Below, one piece after another: positions 59,181-64,000 of a stretch of DNA of 64,000 bases (positions within the stretch are counted from its first letter, which is position 1; every line of letters starts with the position of its first letter). The position numbers and the translations under genes are program-made. This DNA is from Haematobia irritans (taxonomy: Eukaryota > Arthropoda > Insecta > Diptera > Muscidae), in contig NC_134399.1 in NCBI RefSeq assembly GCF_050003625.1, positions 145,942,473-146,006,472 of the forward strand, written 5' to 3'. The notes under the pieces were generated by a model. It did not search any database. It was not told the DNA's origin and saw nothing but the letters and a program-made list of their open reading frames with translations.

Positions 59181-60171
59181 ACTGAAATTTGTACATGGTT
59201 TGGTATATGGTCTCTAACAACCATGCAAAAATTGGTCCACATCGGTCCATAATTATATATAGCCCCCATATAAACCGATCCCCAGATTTGGCTTGCGGAG
59301 CCTAAAAGAGAAGCAAATTTCATCCGATCCGGCTGAAATTTGGAACATGGTGTTGATATATGGTCTCTAACAACCATGCGAAAATTGGTCCACATCGGTC
59401 CATAATTATATATAGCCCCCATATAAACCGATCCCCAGATTTGGCTTGCGGAGCCTCAAAGAGAAGAAAATTTCATCCGATCCGGCCGAAATTTTGTACA
59501 TGATGTTGGTATATGGTCTCTAACAACCATGCAAAAATTGGTCCATATCGGTCCTTAATTATATATAGCCCCCATATAAACCGATCCCCAGATTTGGCTT
59601 TTGGAGCCTCTAAGAGAACCATATTTCATCCGATCCGGCTGAAATTTGGTACATGGTGTTGGTATATGGTCTCTAACAATCATGCAAAAATTGGTCCACA
59701 TCGGTCCATAATTATATATAACCCCCATATAAACCGATCCCCAGATTTGGCTTGCGGAGCTTCAAAGATAAGCAAATTTCATCCGATCCGACTGAAATTT
59801 GGTACATGATGTTGGTATATGGTCTCTAACAACCATGCAAAAATTGGTCCACATCGGTTCATAATTATATATAGCTCCAAGAGAATCAAATTTCATCCAA
59901 GCCGGTTGTAATTTGGAACATGGTGTTAGTATATGATCTTTAACAACCGTGCCAGAATTGGTCCATATCGGTCCATAATTATATATAGCCCCCATATAAA
60001 ACGTTCTCCAGATTTGACCTCCGGGGCCTCTTGGAGGAGCAAAATTCATCCGATCCGGTTCAAATTAGGAACGTGGTGTTAGTATATGGTCGCTAACAAC
60101 CATACCAAAATTGGTCCAATCACACAAAAATTGGTCCATATCGGTTCATAATCATGGTTGCCACTAGAGCC

Positions 60172-60595
60172 AAAAATAATCTACCAAAATTTTATTTCTA
60201 TAGAAAATTTTGTCAAAATGTTATTTCTATAGAAAATTTTGTTCAAATTTTATTCGGTTCATAATCATGGTTGCCACTCGAGCCACAAATAATCTACCAA
60301 GATTTTATTTCTATAGAAAATTTTGTCAAAAGTTTATTTCTATAGAAAATTTTGTTAAAGTTTTATTTCTGTAGAAATGTTTGTCAAAATTTTCTTTCTA
60401 TAGAAAATTTTGTCAAAATTTTTATTTCTATAGAAAATTTTGTGAAAATTTTATTTCTATAGAAAATTTTGTTCAAATTTTATTCGGTTCATAATCATGG
60501 TTGCCACTCGAGCCACAAATAATCTACCAAGATTTTATTTCTATAGAAAATTTTGTCAAAAGTTTATTTCTATAGAAAATTTTGTTAAAATTTGA
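60172..60595 (+). repeat. 29-bp minisatellite with a 230-bp duplication
   Basis: The unique entry TCGGTTCATAATCATGGTTG plus the first array units occur at 60254 and again at 60484, 230 bp apart (about eight units). A related entry lies at 60144. Confidence 0.8.
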
Positions 60596-60614
60596 AAATT
60601 GGTTGATAGTTTTT

Positions 60615-60683
60615 CTGCAAGTAGAGGATGCTGATGAGGAATGTGATAATTCCGAAACGTGCGTCCATCCAACCATCTTGCAG
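60615..60683 (+). ncRNA. Type I hammerhead ribozyme, copy 2
   Basis: CTGCAA, loop GTAGA, GGATG; core CTGATGA; stem II GGAAT/ATTCC with loop GTGATA; core GAA; stem III ACG/CGT around TG; cleavage nucleotide C at 60665; then CATCC, loop AACCATC, TTGCAG. All catalytic positions are present. It differs from copy 3 in the ribozyme by one loop II base. Confidence 0.87.
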
Positions 60684-61056
60684 TCTATAGGGCTTTGCCC
60701 AAATAAATTTGGCAAACATTCTTTTCCTCTGTTGGTTAAGCTACTCTTGTAGTTTAGTCAATGTATGGTTTTAAGCTGAAATAAAAAAATAACAACAATG
60801 CTTAAAGAACAAAACCAACAATAACAAAACAAAACAAATGGAAAAAGAAGAGGAGGCACGCTCAAAATAAACCCAGCCATGTGAATTCAAATCGATGATT
60901 TGACAGTGGCATAGGAAAAGAGATATGTTTGTTTCGAATTTATTTCGGCATAAGCCGGCTATCAATGTAAAACCTTTTTTCGGAGGGTTCAAGTGTGGTT
61001 TTTGTTGGGTTTAATAAACTGCCTGAATTTATTCTGATAATTGGTTGATAGTTTTG

Positions 61057-61125
61057 CTGCAAGTAGAGGATGCTGATGAGGAATGTGGTAATTCCGAAAC
61101 GTGCGTCCATCCAACCATCTTGCAG
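61057..61125 (+). ncRNA. Type I hammerhead ribozyme, copy 3
   Basis: Same architecture as copy 2 with loop II GTGGTA. Predicted cleavage is after 61107, exactly 442 nt downstream of the copy 2 site. A transcript through both would release a 442-nt RNA with ends suited to circularisation. Confidence 0.87.
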
Positions 61126-61683
61126 TCTATAGGGCTTTGCCCAAATAAATTTGACAAACATTCTTTTCCTCTGTTGGTTAAGCTACTCTTGTAGTTTAGT
61201 CAATGTATGGTTTTAAGCTGAAATAAAAAAATAACAACAATGCTTAAAGAACAAAACCAACAATAACAAAACAAAACAAATGGAAAATTTTATTTCTGTA
61301 GAAATTTTTGTCAAAATTTTCTTTCTATAGAATATTTTGTCAAAGTTTTTATTTCTATAGAAAATTTTGTGAAAATTTTATTTCTATAGAAAATTTTGTT
61401 AAAATTTTATTTCTGTAGTAAATTTTATGTCTACTTTGTCAAACTGAATTATATACGTATTGGATCGATCTTTTTTGATTTAATATATACAACGTATGAA
61501 CTTACATACAATTTAGAAGATGGTGTTAGGAGGTTTTAAGATACCTTGCCATCGGCAAGCGTTACCGCAACTTAAGTAATTCGATTGTGGATAGCAGTGT
61601 TTAGAAGAAGTTTCTACGCAATCCATGATGGAGGGTGCATAAGCTTCGGCCTGGCCGAACTTACGGCCGTATATACTTGTTTT

Positions 61684-62729
61684 TTGCTGGGATTCTATAT
61701 AACCTTTTAACCTCCATAGCTTTATTTGCCTAGCAGAACCCAAAGTGTAATTTTTATATAAACCATACAAATGAGGTGTGCATAATGTGGCTGTGAATTA
61801 ATTCAATACGACGCTTGATATCGTGAAAACAATTAAATGAAAATAATTATGGTTACGAAGAAGAAAGAGAAACAACAAACCAAAGCTAATGAATATTTCT
61901 TGTTAATTGAATGCACGAAAAGATATCACCGCAGAGTATAGCCAGTTAGGACACATTTCGGCCATAACAATAAAATGTCTTAACGAACCAACTTGGACGA
62001 TACAAACGAACATATCAAACAGTCAAATACACATTCAAGATACTTTTATTCTGTATGTGGGGACTGGATTTCGTGTAAATTGCTTTCCAATACAATTTTC
62101 CTCTTTTGGCTTTGGACTACCTCCGCCCGCCCCTCATATACTCGTAGACCTTAGAAATAATCAACATTCAAAAGATTTTTAACATTTATAGCTTGTGAAC
62201 ACCACTCGTATGTCGAAATCGTAATAAATCCCACAACAACAAAAGTAACTTTTTTTGTAAATATATTTATAGGAGAAAATATTTTTGTAGCGTTTAGTTG
62301 TTCGGCTATTTTTATTTTCCAATTTATGGACGCTTAAAAAGTGAGGGGTTTTCATAAAATGCCGTCTTAGTGTCTGATCAGTACATGAAAATTTTGTGAA
62401 CAAAAAATTCCAAATGGAAAAAAAGAATTTGGAAAAATTGTTGTCGTACAATTTTTTTGCGGTCACAGCTGTGCGTTAAAAAATGTCATTTAGTTAGTTT
62501 TTTACGATCTGTCGCTTATTTTATATTGCTTTCAGACAACTATTGATTTTTACTGTTGACTGCTTGCTAGCATTTTTGCAGCATGTTGTGTTGTTTTTTT
62601 TTACTTTTTTGAGATTTAAATAGCAATGCAAACAAATTTAACTGAGCATTGAGATTATTGGAATTGTTGACTTGCCACTTAATGTTGATAACATGAAAAT
62701 GGCTAATTTTGTAATTAGAAGATACATTA
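61684..62729. other. Intergenic DNA
   Basis: No repeat of the families above and no convincing open frame. A TTAGG-like stretch at 62728 belongs to the adjacent SINE. Confidence 0.4.
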
Positions 62730-63067
62730 GGTTCGGTTAGGTTAGGTGGCAGCACGATGTATCAGGCTCACTTAGACTATTCAGTCCATTGTGATACCAC
62801 ATTGGTGAACTTCTCTCTTATCACTGAGTGCTGCCCGATTCCATGTTAAGCTCAATGACAAGGGACCTCCTTTTTATAGCCGAGTCCGAACGGCGTTCCA
62901 CATTGCAGTGAAACCACTTAGAGAAGCTTTGAAACCCTCAGATATGTCACCAGCATTACTGAGGTGGGATAATCCACCGCTGAAAAACTTTTTGGTGTTC
63001 GGTCGAAGCAAGAATCGAACCCACGACCTTGTGTATTCAAGGCGGGCATGCTAACCATTGCACCACG
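62730..63067 (-). mobile_element. tRNA-derived SINE (copy 10), slightly 5'-truncated
   Basis: Minus-strand copy with body, Box A and Box B recognisable. The last bases of the head (TGGCTCCC on the plus strand) are missing. An exact 9-bp direct repeat GATACATTA at 62721-62729 and 63068-63076 still flanks it, so truncation happened during insertion. Confidence 0.9.
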
Positions 63068-63159
63068 GATACATTAAAGACGGAATGCATTCACTCCAGG
63101 ATAATGAGTACCTCTTTAAATGTTTAATGAGTTCAACAACGCCTTCCACGCAAGTCCCA

Positions 63160-63515
63160 AAAAGTAAGGATTTGGGATTTGTCTATATATAATTATGAGT
63201 TAATCCAAATTTCAACAGGATCGGGTGCAAAATTATTTCTATTGATTTTTTTTTTTGAAAAATGTGTTTCTATAGAAAATCATGTTTTATAAAATTTTAT
63301 TTCTAATGAAATTTTGTCAAAATTTTATTTCTATTAAAAATTTTGTCAAAAATTTATTTCTATAGAAAATTTTTGTAAAATTTTATTTCCACAGAAAATT
63401 TTGTTAAAAGTTAATTTCCAAAGAAAATTTGTGAAGTGTCTCTTAGTTGAAACAGTATTTCGGACCAATATTTCGGTTTGTTAAAATGGAATGACAAAGT
63501 AAATATGGTGAATAT
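63160..63515. mobile_element. Degenerate family A/29-bp fragment
   Basis: Contains TCTATATATAATTATGAGTT, about six 29-bp units (63270-63430) and a head piece with ATTTCGGTTTGTTAAAATGG and AATGACAAAGTAAATAT. Confidence 0.55.
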
Positions 63516-64000
63516 TAAAATTTATATCTTTCACATACGTTATTTTGCATTCTATCTATTCAATAGTTCAATGTGGTTTTATACGCCAAACTAATGCCAT
63601 GAATTCATCAATCGACTCGTTGTGATTGTTGTAAATGAAAAGTGCTGAATTTTCCAAAAGGCATGTGTAACTTTAACTTTTTTCCTTTTTTTCTAGTTGT
63701 TTATTTCCATGACAGTAACATCTGTTTTTATTTGTTATAGGTAACTGAGTTGTGTGTTTTTTGCATGTGAAAGTATTGCAAATTTAATGAAGAGTTGTAA
63801 AAGTGAAGTTTTTACTGCCATATAAATTCTAGTTGATGGCATTGTGTAAATCAAACATTTCAAGAAAAAAAAGATACAATGAGAAAAAGTATTTATGGTT
63901 GGGACTAGACTAACAACTGCGGTGTATGGTCTTCATAAATCAAATCACTAGTGATAAGACTATATTTGAAAATGGAAAATTTATAGAATATAGAATGTAA
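63516..64000. other. Intergenic DNA
   Basis: AT-rich, with nothing recognised up to the end of the window. Confidence 0.4.

Larger units (their letters stand above)
60596..61284 (+). mobile_element. Retrozyme-like tandem repeat: two hammerhead units 442 bp apart
   Basis: The block from GGTTGATAGTTTTxCTGCAA to ACAAAACAAATGGAAAA occurs twice (60601-60840, 61043-61282), nearly identical. Between them is unit-specific sequence also found at 8609-8760. Equivalent bases are 442 bp apart. No open frame is conserved. A direct dimer of a ribozyme-bearing unit, 29-bp array on both sides, matches the organisation of animal retrozymes and Penelope-associated hammerhead repeats (established families). 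Assignment here is inference. Confidence 0.72.
59181..61683 (+). mobile_element. Family A DINE-like element, right arm of an inverted pair
   Basis: Central repeats have GGTCTCTAAC at 59209, 59362, 59515, 59668 and 59821, exactly 153 bp apart. They lead to 29-bp arrays (60172-60595, 61285-61432) that flank a hammerhead-repeat dimer. The tail (AATTATATACGTATTGGATC, GGCCTGGCCGAACTTACGG, TATATACTTG) ends at about 61683. This gives the same order as A1, minus the head. Confidence 0.75.

Overview
The window is repeat-dense nuclear DNA from a higher dipteran, most likely a calyptrate muscid of the Stomoxys/Haematobia/Musca type. The evidence is the AT-rich composition, a mariner that closely resembles the Himar1 (irritans-subfamily) elements known from horn fly, DINE-1/Helentron-like repeats, and insect-type LINEs. 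I find no intact host gene. The only possible host coding sequence is a low-confidence two-exon fragment at 26.2-26.9 kb on the minus strand. Nearly all long open frames are either LINE proteins or by-products of tandem repeats.

Layout. 0.8-2.7 kb: complete DINE-like element (family A: head, 153-bp central repeats, 29-bp minisatellite, tail) with a SINE inserted. 3.8-8.5 kb: family B DINE fragment with a SINE, a hAT-type MITE, an old SINE and MITE pieces. 8.5-11.0 kb: 29-bp minisatellite with a higher-order repeat and a hammerhead-ribozyme repeat. 11.8-14.5 kb: family A element and a 1.1-kb inverted-terminal-repeat element. 15.95-20.6 kb: full-length but damaged LINE with a 12-bp target duplication. 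21.2-26.1 kb: one family A element split by a hAT MITE, two SINEs, another MITE and a mariner. 28-31.2 kb: family A fragments and three SINEs. 32.2-35 kb: foldback element inside a dead Tc1/mariner element, with a DINE fragment inside the foldback. 36.3-42.5 kb: 29-bp minisatellite element with 15-bp terminal inverted repeats, carrying a nearly intact Jockey-clade LINE. 43-57 kb: MITEs, transposase relics and family B/C DINE elements, including a tail-to-tail inverted pair. 57.7-61.7 kb: inverted pair of family A elements; the right arm holds a tandem dimer of the hammerhead repeat. 62.7-63.1 kb: another SINE.

How it works together. The autonomous-type elements are the two LINEs, both with inactivating lesions, and a mariner with a dead transposase. 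The other elements are non-autonomous and presumably depended on proteins encoded elsewhere. The most notable signal is three copies of a type I hammerhead ribozyme. Two lie in direct tandem exactly 442 bp apart, and the third carries a pairing-preserving change in stem III. This is the organisation expected of a retrozyme-like element that yields a 442-nt RNA. Second is an in-frame A AAA AAC heptamer at the ORF1/ORF2 junction of the first LINE, with ORF2 in the -1 frame. Third is the exact 153-bp periodicity shared by two different DINE families.
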